DNA of 64,000 bases, taken from positions 2,615,848-2,679,847 of the forward strand of contig ML133389.1 of assembly GCA_003864495.1 (NCBI GenBank), in the 5' to 3' direction. The notes beneath the pieces were generated by a model. The model was not told the origin of the DNA, did not search any database, and was given only the letters and a program-made list of their open reading frames with translations. The DNA comes from Nemopilema nomurai. Taxonomy: Eukaryota > Cnidaria > Scyphozoa > Rhizostomeae > Rhizostomatidae. Of this stretch, positions 1 to 9,429 are shown piece after piece. Within the stretch, counting starts at the first letter, position 1; each line of letters begins with the position of its first letter. The translations under genes were made by a program, and so were the position numbers.

Positions 1-224
1 ATCATTGGTTGTAAGAAATGTTTGGGGATTCTCTTGCAAACCCCCCCCCCCAAAGAATACAGAATGTTTGACCTCCTTGCTTTCTCTGTACTACTCTTTA
101 TATTGCGTTAAAATTATTTTGCTCTACAAAATGGGGGACATCAGCATATTATTAGAAGGCAAGGTTGATCTTATTGAATGAAGAAGTAGATTTTTCAACT
201 TTTCACTGCCAGGTTTAAATTCTA

Positions 225-629
225 TACCGTAAATCCACGAATTGCCCCCCCCCTCGAATAAGCCCCCACCCTAGAACTAAAAAATTTCAATAAGCCCACC
301 CCTCGAATAAGCCCTCCCTCGCATTGTTGATTTTTTACTCCTGAGGTTGCCTTTGGCATTGTAGTGAATTAACACAAAAATTTATATTTTTGTTAACAAT
401 TTAATCAAATGTTACTTTTTACTTAGGTTATTTTTCATACTATGAAAAGAAAGAAATTTCAAAAATTATCTATTTATGTGGCATGTTTGAAGAAATTTTA
501 TAAGCCCCCCCCCCCTCGAATAAGCCCCCTCCCCCTTCGAATAAGCCCCCTCCCCCTTCGAATAAGCCCCCATCCAAAAATATGAAAAATAAATAAGCCG
601 CCAGGGGGCTAATTCGAGGATTTACGGTA
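225..629. mobile_element. Non-autonomous TIR element (about 405 bp) in the 5' intron of xsc
   Basis: The two ends are inverted copies: the left end reads TACCGTAAATCCACGAATT and the right end, reverse-complemented, reads TACCGTAAATCCTCGAATTA. If the outer TA is the target duplication, the TIR begins CCGTAAATCC. The interior has no ORF and contains several imperfect 21-bp units of C-runs followed by TCGAATAAGCCCC. Its right end lies about 25 bp upstream of the inferred 3' splice site before the first xsc coding exon. This is a MITE-like structure; the superfamily cannot be told from the sequence. Confidence 0.6.
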
Positions 630-672
630 TGTTGAAATTTGTTCTTTTCATTTCAGCAAAAGAAAGCAGAGG

Positions 673-3600
673 ATGCTGAATTTAACGTCAAAACGTGCAG
701 CATCATCGCTGTTGAAGGTACCAAAGCCATGCAGTTTCTTGCGGGCATGCACCGCGGCTCCACCACCCGCGTTTCCAGACCCGCTTCCCGCGCCAGTCCC
801 GCAGAATGTCCCCATCAAGATGACGTCATCTGAAGCCTTTGTGGAGACTCTGCTCGCCCAGGGGGTAACAGATGTTTTTGGTATTGTCGGGTCCGCGTTC
901 ATGGATGCGTTGGATTTGTTTCCGGAAGCGGGCATCCGATTTTTATCCGTTCAACATGAACAGAACGCAGCACATATGGCTGACGGCTACGCACGTGTGA
1001 GCGGAAAACACGGAGTCTGTACGGCACAGAACGGCCCAGGTATCACCGCGCGGCGATTTTGCGCTCCAAGCAAACGGGCGTGTGCATGAGCATTTAAATA
1101 TCACTTAAAGGGTGTGCTGGGTAAACAAGAACGAAGCGTGTTTCTATGAAAATCGACAGGGAAGCAATGCTCACAAATACTCATCCTTAAGATGTTACAG
1201 ATTTTACGAACTTCGTAGGCATGTGTTTTTCCGATAGTTTTTAGCGTCAATAAAATACAGGCAAATGAACATTCATGCACCCGTTTGTTTGGATTTCGAG
1301 TATTTGCAACAATTTTCAAGATCTTCTTGTACACACTTTCCTTTTTATAAGAATACCCAATTTTTCTGCTGAGCCACAATATTTTTAGAAATATTCGATT
1401 TTAAGCCTAAGATTATTCTTAAATTATTTTTGCTCAACACAAGGTGTAAATTCGCCTTAAGATCAAAGAAAAATATTCAATCTTTTTTGTGTGTTGCTTC
1501 ATCTCATAAAGTACTCACAGAGTGGCTGAGTATAGCGCCAAAGTGATAGTTGTTTTTGCTTTGGATGAAAACTCAGATTAAGTAGAAATTTGAGTCTCGA
1601 TGAAGGTTGAGCCCGGCATCATTCTTGAATTATTCTTCCGTTTTAGCAATTTTGAACCTCAGCACTGTCCCGTCTCTATTCCCTTTATTGACCTCTGCCA
1701 ACACTTTGAGATCCCCCACCATCAAATGGTAATTTACTTCCTACTTCCTTCCAGGAATAACGAACTTCGTTACAGCAGTAGCCGCTGCGTATTGGGCGCA
1801 CAGTCCCGTTGTCTGCATAACCCCAGAGGCTGGTACTGCCACGAAAGGACTTGGTGGGTTCCAGGAAGCGGATCAACTTCCGATTTTCAGCTCAATCACC
1901 AAGTATCAGGGTCACGTGAACAATCCAAACCGAATGAGTGAAATCACCGCGCGGGCATTTGACATCGCAATGAACGAACGCGGCCCAACGCAGCTGAATA
2001 TCCCGCGCGATTACTTTTATCACGAAGCGGATTATGTCATCCCTAGGCCGGTGCGTGTTGAAAAGTCGGCCGGCGGTCCCGCTTCGCTCGCAGCAGCAGC
2101 CGCGTTGATTCGCGACGCAAAGAATCCCGTTATTCTTGCGGGCGGCGGCGTTGTCATGGGTGACGCCGTCAATGAAGTGTCGGCGCTTGCGGAACACCTT
2201 TCCGCGCCGGTTTGCACGACATACCTCCATAACGACGCGTTCCCCTCCAATCACGGATTATGGTGCGGTCCTCTAGGCTACCTAGGCCAGCAAACAGCAA
2301 TGAAAACCATAAACGAGGCTGATGTCGTCATTGCTCTTGGAACGAGACTGAGTCCGTTTGGGACACTCCCGCAGTATGGATTCGACTATTGGCCTAAGAA
2401 TGCGAAGATTATTCAGGTAGGAAAGTTATATTCGACACACTCGCTTCAGTCGTAATTGTTGTCGTTTGGAAAAACGCTGGCTTAAGTCGTTTTCAATATC
2501 GATAATCCCCTTTTCGCCAATTAACATCAGAAAGTTGTTTCATTCAAACAAGCACCCAATAAGCGTATCAGAAATGTGACATGCCTCCTTATAACCAATC
2601 ACTATTCTCTAAACTTTCAATTGGCCAATAGAAAGGAAGTAGGCCTTGATTGGTTGTTGACCAATTTTTTTCCCCAATCACAACAGTCACATCCTGATCA
2701 TCTTTCAAAGACAAAAAGAAAACTTGAATTGAATGATGCTCATTATATCTATTGAATCGTTACAATTAAAGCTCGTTGCAATTTGATTAATCCAAATTAG
2801 GTTGAAGTAGACCCCCGTCGCATTGGTCTCGTGAAACCTGTCGATGTTGGCATTAACGGCGATTGCAAACTCGCCGCAATGGACCTCTTGTCTCGTTTGC
2901 GTGCAATGTCTGACGTCACTGCTCTGTCAAACGCTCCCGAGAGGCTGACAAAATTGGCTCAAGTGCGAGAGGAATGGGAACGAAAACTAGACGACATGAC
3001 AGAAAGCAATGAGCGCGCAAGAGAAGGGAAGATCTTACCGCGGCAGGCTTTGAGGGAACTGGAGCGAGCCATGCCTAGCAACGCAATGGTTTCAACGGAC
3101 ATCGGAAATGTTTGCTCAGTGTCCAATGGATATCTCAGATTCAACAAGTGGGTAATAGTTTTTGCTTTGCGAGGCCAAAGATATACCAAGAAATTATATT
3201 TCCTTTATATACTTGTTTATAAAATGCTAAATCATTAATGATTCTGAACAGATAAGACATAAAGGAAAAGTTGGTCCATGTTTGTGCATGCGAGAAAAGA
3301 TGTTCATTTTGAACATCAATTCGACAAACGATGTTCGCTAGATGCCACGTGTTACGCCCGAGAGGTGTTATTGGAATATAGATTATATTTCAAAGAGGAA
3401 GCCATTATTTCATAGGAGGGAACGAACGTGGATAATTAAAGAATAACTTTCGTGGTTGGGTGTTCCCATTCAGCTTTCACAGACCTTTTTGGGCGTTTTG
3501 AAATCATTATAAAAGTGAAATTCTGTGGTCGAGGATAAAGAATTCTGTGGTTGAGGACGAAAGAATAAGGGCATAAGTAAAAAGAATATATATGTGCTGA

Positions 3601-6600
3601 TAAATATATTGCACTTGCTAACCATGGCTGGAACTATTTTTCTCAAAAGCTGAGGAATTCTTCAAGGAAATATAATCATCTTCTTGGTTGTTTATCAATG
3701 CATTTCAAGCTTAATAATCCCATGTTTTTGTCTCTTTACCAAATTCTCGTTACTAAAAACAATCGTTAACTTTACCACTTGAATCCAAGTTGAATGATTT
3801 AATGTTTTGATTCTTAATACAGTGATCCCCTTTTCGGCTAATTAATAAAATGTGTATGAATTATTATTGCCATTACACAACAGCGCAATATATAACGTCG
3901 AAGCTTAAGCATTCTAAACACCAGGCTTAAGATAGCTCATGTATGGATTTTATGACGCGCGCCTACCCTGAATAATTTGAGCAGGAATAATAATGCCAAT
4001 AGCAAAGATGCGCCAAACGAGATGCGTACGCGGAAATCCTGCGCTCAACCCGCAGCATATCCCGACATTAATAGAATGAATGGTACCTACTGCTACCCTA
4101 TTTCTGAGCGAGCTTTTAGGTTGTGATAGTTCCCTGACCCTTTTTATTAGATGCCTTTTCGTCACTTTCTAGAATGCTTTAAGATGATAGGGACCTGTTC
4201 AAAGAAATATTCTCCCATTTTGACCCTCCTTTTCATCCAGCCACCCTTTTGGATGGACCCCTTAATTAAAGATAAACAAATAAGGCATTTAATAGCAAAT
4301 AAAACTCGACTTACATATATGGAAGACCTTTCTGGTGACGTTCCTTTGGCCAGCATGCACGGGCTTCTTCACCTAAACGATGTAAATAAAATTTTCAAAC
4401 CAAACAGCCTCAAAAGAACCACTAGCAGATAAAAATTCAATTCTTGGTTTAGCGGCCAATACAGTTTCTTTCAACGAAGCTCCTAACACAAAGCTTGGGG
4501 GATGCATGGTTTTCATTTAGATAATTACATGACAAGACCTTTTCCTTGTCCCTTGAAGTTTCTGCTAAGGGTAGCAGAGCCTTGGCGGAGAGAGAGTTTA
4601 AGCATGACCAACGCTAACACTACCGTTACCTTTCTTGCGTCATTGCCCATTGTCTTGCTTTCAACGCCCCCGCACATCATGTGAACAGTCAATTTGAAAG
4701 GGGGATGACTCTTACGTTAACGTATTCATCCATTGTTTACGAACGCTAGGTTCAGTTACTTTACGTTGGGCCGAACTCTAGCTGTTTTATCAATTATTTT
4801 CGCGTGTTTTGTAACGGAAATTATCCAGAAGAAGGTTTAAAGATATGGAAAGTGCAGATTCGATGGCTATGTCAAGGTAGGAAAGCTTTTACATTTAATT
4901 TCTAACTATTTTACGAAAGCACTTAACTTTCAGATTTAAAGTTAAGATCTGTTTGTCTCATTCCAACTTCCTTGCTTAGAAGAGCCTAGAAAAATGACAG
5001 AAATTGAGAGTCCCTCTTTGAAACATTAACTCGCATTATTTATTGTCAGGAAAGTCTCTGACTTTTCTATCCGTACCTACTTTTCCGTTCGAAAATAAGA
5101 CAAGAATCATAGATTTGAATAAAGTGTTTTAACCGCTCACCCCCAAAACCTTGAGAAATGACAAAGAGTTTCGATTATCCTTTGAATAACATGGATGCTT
5201 ATTTCAGCAAACGATTCAAATGGACTACAGAGCATGAATGTTTAATGCTGAGAGAAATAATGGCCTCAGAAATTTGGATGTCGAAGCCTGGGAGTGCAGA
5301 GAGAAGGGAAACGTGGAAAAAAATTGTGGCATCCCTATCAGAAATCGAAAAGGTGCGATTCGATGTCTCTGCACGTTCGGCAAGGGAGCATTTTCAAATT
5401 ATGTTCTCCAAGAGAAGGTCAAAAAATCGGGAGGAGGAGAGAGCGAGTGGTATCAGTCCAGAACCGTCGGAGGCTGATATGCTCCTTGATGAAATAATCG
5501 AGCTTTTCGATAATGCCAGTCAATCTCAGCAAGCAGCAGCACAAAATTTGAAGGCAACCCAAAAGGCCGAGTTGGCAAAAGCAGAGGAAATGAGAAGGCA
5601 GTCAGTAGAAACTTTCGGGGAAAGCAAGAAGAGAAAGCACGATGTAGAAGGAGAAGGGGAAGGAAGTAAAAAACGAACTCGTGGAAGAAAGACCCTCGAA
5701 ATGATTGAAGATAAAATAAAATTTGATCAACAAATGAAAGAGAAGGAATTAGAGCTGAGAAAGAAGGAAATAGAAGAGAAGGCAAAAGCCAGGGAATATG
5801 TTCAGCAGCAGGAGACAAGGACAAAGATAGAGTTGGATGAGGTGCAAAGAAAATTGAATGAAATTTGTAATCGATTGAATAAACAGGATGAAATGCTTAA
5901 TACCCTTTTGTTAAATCAAGAAAGATTAGAAACATTAATTAAACATCACTTGGAAAAAATAATCAAAATTAGAAAATTACAGTTTTGTGTTGTCTTCTTT
6001 TCTAAAATACATTCTATCAACTATTTTCATTTATTTTTCAAACATTGGCGAAATATTGTTGTATTTGGGGCGGTTCTATTCCAAAGTATTCTGCTGTGGC
6101 ACTTCCATACAAACAGTTTCTAGCATTTTTTAACAAAGTGGAAATAATATACTGTTTTCCAACAGCACTTAATTGAATTTTTAGATTCTTTTTAAAATCC
6201 ATAAACTTAAAATAGTCTATTATGTCCCCAAATAGCCATTCTACGCTAATCCGGCACGAACTCATTCTCGCGTTCCAGAGTTGTTCATCTGCTGTAAGAT
6301 TTGCCCCTTTGAATGGCGCCTGAAGTTGCGGTCTATGAGGATAGGCACTGTCTCCATACAAACATAAAATTTCTCCAGCAGGCGAAACAGAATGTTCTTG
6401 CAGCAAAGGAAGAAGACCAGACTCTCTGAGAATGCCACTATCATGCCGTCTTCCTTCGTAAGGGCCGTGAAGAAGAGCTACCATGCCATCAGGGGTGGCA
6501 ACGGATTGAAATTTTATGGCATGAACCCGTTTATGTCCATTATACAAAACTCTTTGGTTTTCGCCTGGTCTAGATATAGGGCGCACTGTGCCATCAATAA

Positions 6601-9429
6601 ACCCCCAACAGTTAGTAAGAGGAGCACCTTTCGTGTGTATAGCTGTTGCATACCTTACTGGATTTTGGGGACTTAGCATGTTTCTTTGAAAACTTTGGAG
6701 TAAAAATCCATGAATAAATGATGCCACATGATTTGATATGACACAGAGTTCCGGAACAGGCCTGGCAAAACGTGGAATCAAATCTAAATAGCGGCATGGA
6801 TATGCCAGCCGCTTTAAAAGAACGCACAAACCCTCAACTGCGTCAACCTTTAGCCTATTATAGGTTATGATTTCTTCTGGCAGTTGGAGAGTGTTTGCGA
6901 GGTTCCTAATGTCGGCTTTCTTGAATCGAAATTCAGCACGGCATTCATCGTCCGTAAGCATATCCAGATTGAATGGGTCGTAATTCCAATAAGGTATTTC
7001 GACGTTATTTGGCCCATTCAAATCATTTAAGGCAGCAAACTCTATTTCATCCAAAACACCAGCACCATAAGCCAAATCCAAAACCTCCACAACTTCTCGC
7101 CGATTCGCCATTTTAAATAACGAGTGATTTAAATAAAGTGATAATTTCCTTGAAAGCCCAAGACAAACGATTACTCAATTCAGCACAGATTCCTAGCCTT
7201 TTTGTTCCCCGTCGTCTACCACGTCATTGCCCCATGCTGATATTGTGCTCACATGCCTGGTCATACGACTGAGACGCGTGGGCGTATTGTGATCTCATGA
7301 TCTCAAGGTTAAGGTTAAGGTTAGCGTTGTCATGCTTAAAGTGCCTAATCTCCTTTGGTATAGAGTTCGTTAGTGTGACGTCACCAATATTGAACTCTAT
7401 TGTCGATGCGATTCATCTGTTAAATGAAGCTTTAATTGGGGGAAGGACATTAGTTTATGAAGCCCCCAAAACCCCGCTGCGCGAGCTCAACCCCTTTTGT
7501 GGAAAAAGAATTGCCTCTTAAAACTACCCCATATACAAAATAGACATGTTAGCCTCGGCAAGAAAACAATACCGCGACGTAAGGGTGTCTTTTTATTTCA
7601 GTTCGCCATCCTTCTTTGCTGCAATGACGTTTGGGAACTGCGGATACTCCTTCCCATCGGCCATGGGGGCAAAGATCGCGCGACCAGACAGACCGGCGAT
7701 TGCTTACGTTGGGGAAGGCGCGTGGGGCATGAGCCTGAACGAAGTGCTCACGTGCATCAGGGAAAAGATTCCAACAACCGCAATTGTGTTTAATAACGGG
7801 CAGTGGGGAGCCGAGAAGAAGAATCAGGTAAGGAGTTAACATTCAAGCATACTGGGTTAACGTTGACAGGTGAGAGGTCAATTTTGATAGGTCAGAGGTC
7901 AAATATGACGGGTCAGATGTCAACTTTAGCAGGTCAGGGGTCAACAGCAAATTATCCCATTAGAGGTTGTCGAGAAAGGCTCTTCTTATGACAATGAGCT
8001 CTAGAAAAATAGGCAAATTAGTAGCACACAAAATAAATTTCTTTGATGTTGTCTATAGTCATTCAACAGCAGGATTAACTCGAAAGTGACAACACAAACG
8101 GAAGGGAATTGAGAAAACAATACGAACGTCACAATACATGTTGGCATACCAACATATTGCCATTGAATAGAAAGGCGTTAACTAACACAACAAGACTCAA
8201 ACAGCACATGTGACTAAAACACGCAACTCAGACATCACGAAATATATTGAATATGAAAACCAACCTTTACAGCTGATTTTACCTGTTAAGTCGACAATAA
8301 ATTGCCCTTTGATCTATAGAGTCACCAGTAAATGATCACATTTTAAGACAATTTTGACCCGTGAGGTCCACAGTAAATGATCCTTTGACCTTTCGGGTCA
8401 ACAGTAAAGGATCTCATTAGAATTCATCTTTGACCTTTAAGGTCAGCAGTAAGTCTCATTAGAGGTCAATTTCGACCTTTGGGATCCATAGCAAGTGACC
8501 CTGCTAGAGATCAATCAATCTGTAAACAAATTAAGGATTTGATATGAAGTTCGGGTCTGGTATCTACTTTGCATAGCCTATGAGGATCGCGTGAGGAAAA
8601 AAGAACGTAGATGAAGTCAATAAATGTTCAGCTTCAGCGAAAATCCTATCACATGAAAATCACCATATAGTCACATGCAGCGCACGTTGACGATAGTGAT
8701 TGGTTATCTGTTAATTGAAAATCAAGACCCCCGTCTTCAAGTTTTCAAGTACACTGTGTGTCACTGTGTGTTTATCATTGAGCGAAAGTGAGACTGATGA
8801 TAACTATATAACAGAGACAGGTGACAAGAAAGAGTCTTACTTGCAGGCCAGTATCAAACTCTTTTGAGCCTAAGTAACCTTTTAACATGCTAATGATAGA
8901 CGCCCTCTAAAAGAAAGGTCAAAAGGCATGTTCATCAAGAAATGAAGGGTCAAAGGACAGCATTGGATGGTATTTATAATTAGTATGACAAAAGGCCCAG
9001 ACAGGCTATTTGAGCCTTCGATTCATGACAGCAACTTAAATCCTATTCTGTAAACAAGAACCTCTAATGACTGCCAGGGTATTAAACTAGATACATTTTG
9101 AAGCATTCTCCTTCTTGAAGGTGTTGTGGTTTGGCGACCGTTACATTGGTGTCCAGCTCCACAACCCGTGGAGCTACGCAGAGATCGCACGGAGCATGAA
9201 AGCTGAAGGAATCACGTGCACACATCGTGATCAGATCGGTGATGCATTGCGACAGGCGGTAGCCAATCAGGAGGAAGGCAAGACGACAGTGGTCGAGCTG
9301 ATGTTCACCCGGGAACTGGGGGATCCCTTCCGACGTGATGCAATGAAATTACCCATAAGGCATTTGGAGAAGTACAAACGCACTATCCAGAAAGCGGAGT
9401 CATCGACTGGACAACCTGTTGACATGTGA
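673..9429 (+). CDS. xsc: Sulfoacetaldehyde acetyltransferase (Xsc), five coding exons, probable mitochondrial leader
   Basis: This is a thiamine-diphosphate enzyme that converts sulfoacetaldehyde plus phosphate to acetyl phosphate and sulfite, the last step of bacterial taurine breakdown. Coding exons are 673-1039, 1755-2416, 2801-3147, 7602-7827 and 9121-9429. Intron phases are 1, 0, 2 and 0, and the sum is 1911 nt (636 aa). An acceptor at 654-655 implies an upstream 5' UTR exon. Family marks in order are [10 protein letters not shown], the catalytic Glu of VQHEQ (about residue 96), [42 protein letters not shown], the cofactor loop GEGAWG with [12 protein letters not shown], and the terminal [10 protein letters not shown]. 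These fit Xsc better than acetolactate synthase or oxalyl-CoA decarboxylase. About 50 basic, Ser/Ala-rich residues precede the bacterial-like start (Met50) and resemble a mitochondrial presequence. The GTGGGT donor at 3148 was chosen because it restores the frame and the family length. The exons look more GC-rich than the introns. Confidence 0.93.
1331..1665 (+). mobile_element. MITE family 1, copy 1 (in xsc intron)
   Basis: A dispersed repeat of about 340 bp, shared with the copies at 18681, 25631 and 30669. All four copies have the same orientation. It begins with a CTTTTTATAAGAAT-type terminus and carries shared internal blocks such as GATTATTCTTAAATTATT, CACAGAGTGGCTGAGTATAG (also in copy 2) and GATGAAGGTTGAGCC. 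The right terminus of this copy is degraded. No ORF is present. Confidence 0.6.
5158..6123 (+). CDS. Harbinger ORF1: Myb/SANT-like DNA-binding protein with coiled coil
   Basis: A 321-residue single-exon ORF. Residues about 20-90 ([18 protein letters not shown] onward) have the Trp and helix spacing of a Myb/SANT-like trihelix domain. A basic stretch ([14 protein letters not shown]) could act as a nuclear localisation signal. A long Glu/Lys-rich coiled coil (about residues 180-265) follows. In Harbinger elements this accessory protein binds transposon ends and helps import the transposase. An in-frame TGA just upstream supports the ATG at 5158. The last 86 nt overlap the transposase ORF antisense, and the hydrophobic final 40 or so residues may be read-out from that overlap. 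Confidence 0.8.
   Translation: MTKSFDYPLNNMDAYFSKRFKWTTEHECLMLREIMASEIWMSKPGSAERRETWKKIVASLSEIEKVRFDVSARSAREHFQIMFSKRRSKNREEERASGISPEPSEADMLLDEIIELFDNASQSQQAAAQNLKATQKAELAKAEEMRRQSVETFGESKKRKHDVEGEGEGSKKRTRGRKTLEMIEDKIKFDQQMKEKELELRKKEIEEKAKAREYVQQQETRTKIELDEVQRKLNEICNRLNKQDEMLNTLLLNQERLETLIKHHLEKIIKIRKLQFCVVFFSKIHSINYFHLFFKHWRNIVVFGAVLFQSILLWHFHTNSF
6038..7111 (-). CDS. Harbinger transposase (DDE superfamily endonuclease)
   Basis: A 357-residue uninterrupted ORF of the PIF/Harbinger DDE_Tnp_4 type, a nuclease that excises and inserts the element. The candidate catalytic triad is D173 in GFIDGT, D254 in YGDSAYP and E291 in SVEWLFG. The family block [11 protein letters not shown] precedes the second Asp. 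The length and an intact triad suggest a recently active or still functional copy. The first residues ([16 protein letters not shown]) form a normal start with no upstream extension. Confidence 0.9.
   Translation of the reverse strand: MANRREVVEVLDLAYGAGVLDEIEFAALNDLNGPNNVEIPYWNYDPFNLDMLTDDECRAEFRFKKADIRNLANTLQLPEEIITYNRLKVDAVEGLCVLLKRLAYPCRYLDLIPRFARPVPELCVISNHVASFIHGFLLQSFQRNMLSPQNPVRYATAIHTKGAPLTNCWGFIDGTVRPISRPGENQRVLYNGHKRVHAIKFQSVATPDGMVALLHGPYEGRRHDSGILRESGLLPLLQEHSVSPAGEILCLYGDSAYPHRPQLQAPFKGANLTADEQLWNARMSSCRISVEWLFGDIIDYFKFMDFKKNLKIQLSAVGKQYIISTLLKNARNCLYGSATAEYFGIEPPQIQQYFANV
7863..7945. repeat. Short tandem array of GGTCA half-sites in xsc intron 4
   Basis: Four units of 20-21 bp each carry two GGTCA-type motifs. 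One pair, at 7889-7901, is a perfect AGGTCA-G-AGGTCA (DR1). A second cluster of GGTCA/TGACC motifs with different spacing follows at about 8340-8510. These match nuclear-receptor half-sites, but the tandem origin means they could simply be a degenerate minisatellite. Confidence 0.5.

Larger units (their letters stand above)
5158..7111. mobile_element. PIF/Harbinger DNA transposon, both ORFs intact
   Basis: Two convergent ORFs, a Myb/SANT-like protein on the plus strand and a DDE transposase on the minus strand, are the diagnostic pair of autonomous PIF/Harbinger elements. The element lies inside the 4.45-kb intron between xsc exons 3 and 4, which explains that intron's size. The coordinates cover only the ORFs. 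I could not fix the TIRs or the 3-bp target duplication, which should lie roughly within 4690-5150 and 7112-7560. Confidence 0.85.

Noticed and set aside
7309..7325. GGTTAAGGTTAAGG considered as telomere-like repeat
   Set aside because: Only about three 6-bp units, and not the metazoan TTAGGG sequence.
4772..7369. 9-bp inverted match CGAACTCTA / TAGAGTTCG flanking the Harbinger ORFs as candidate TIRs
   Set aside because: The match does not extend, no 3-bp target duplication flanks it, and a 9-bp match in regions this size is expected by chance.
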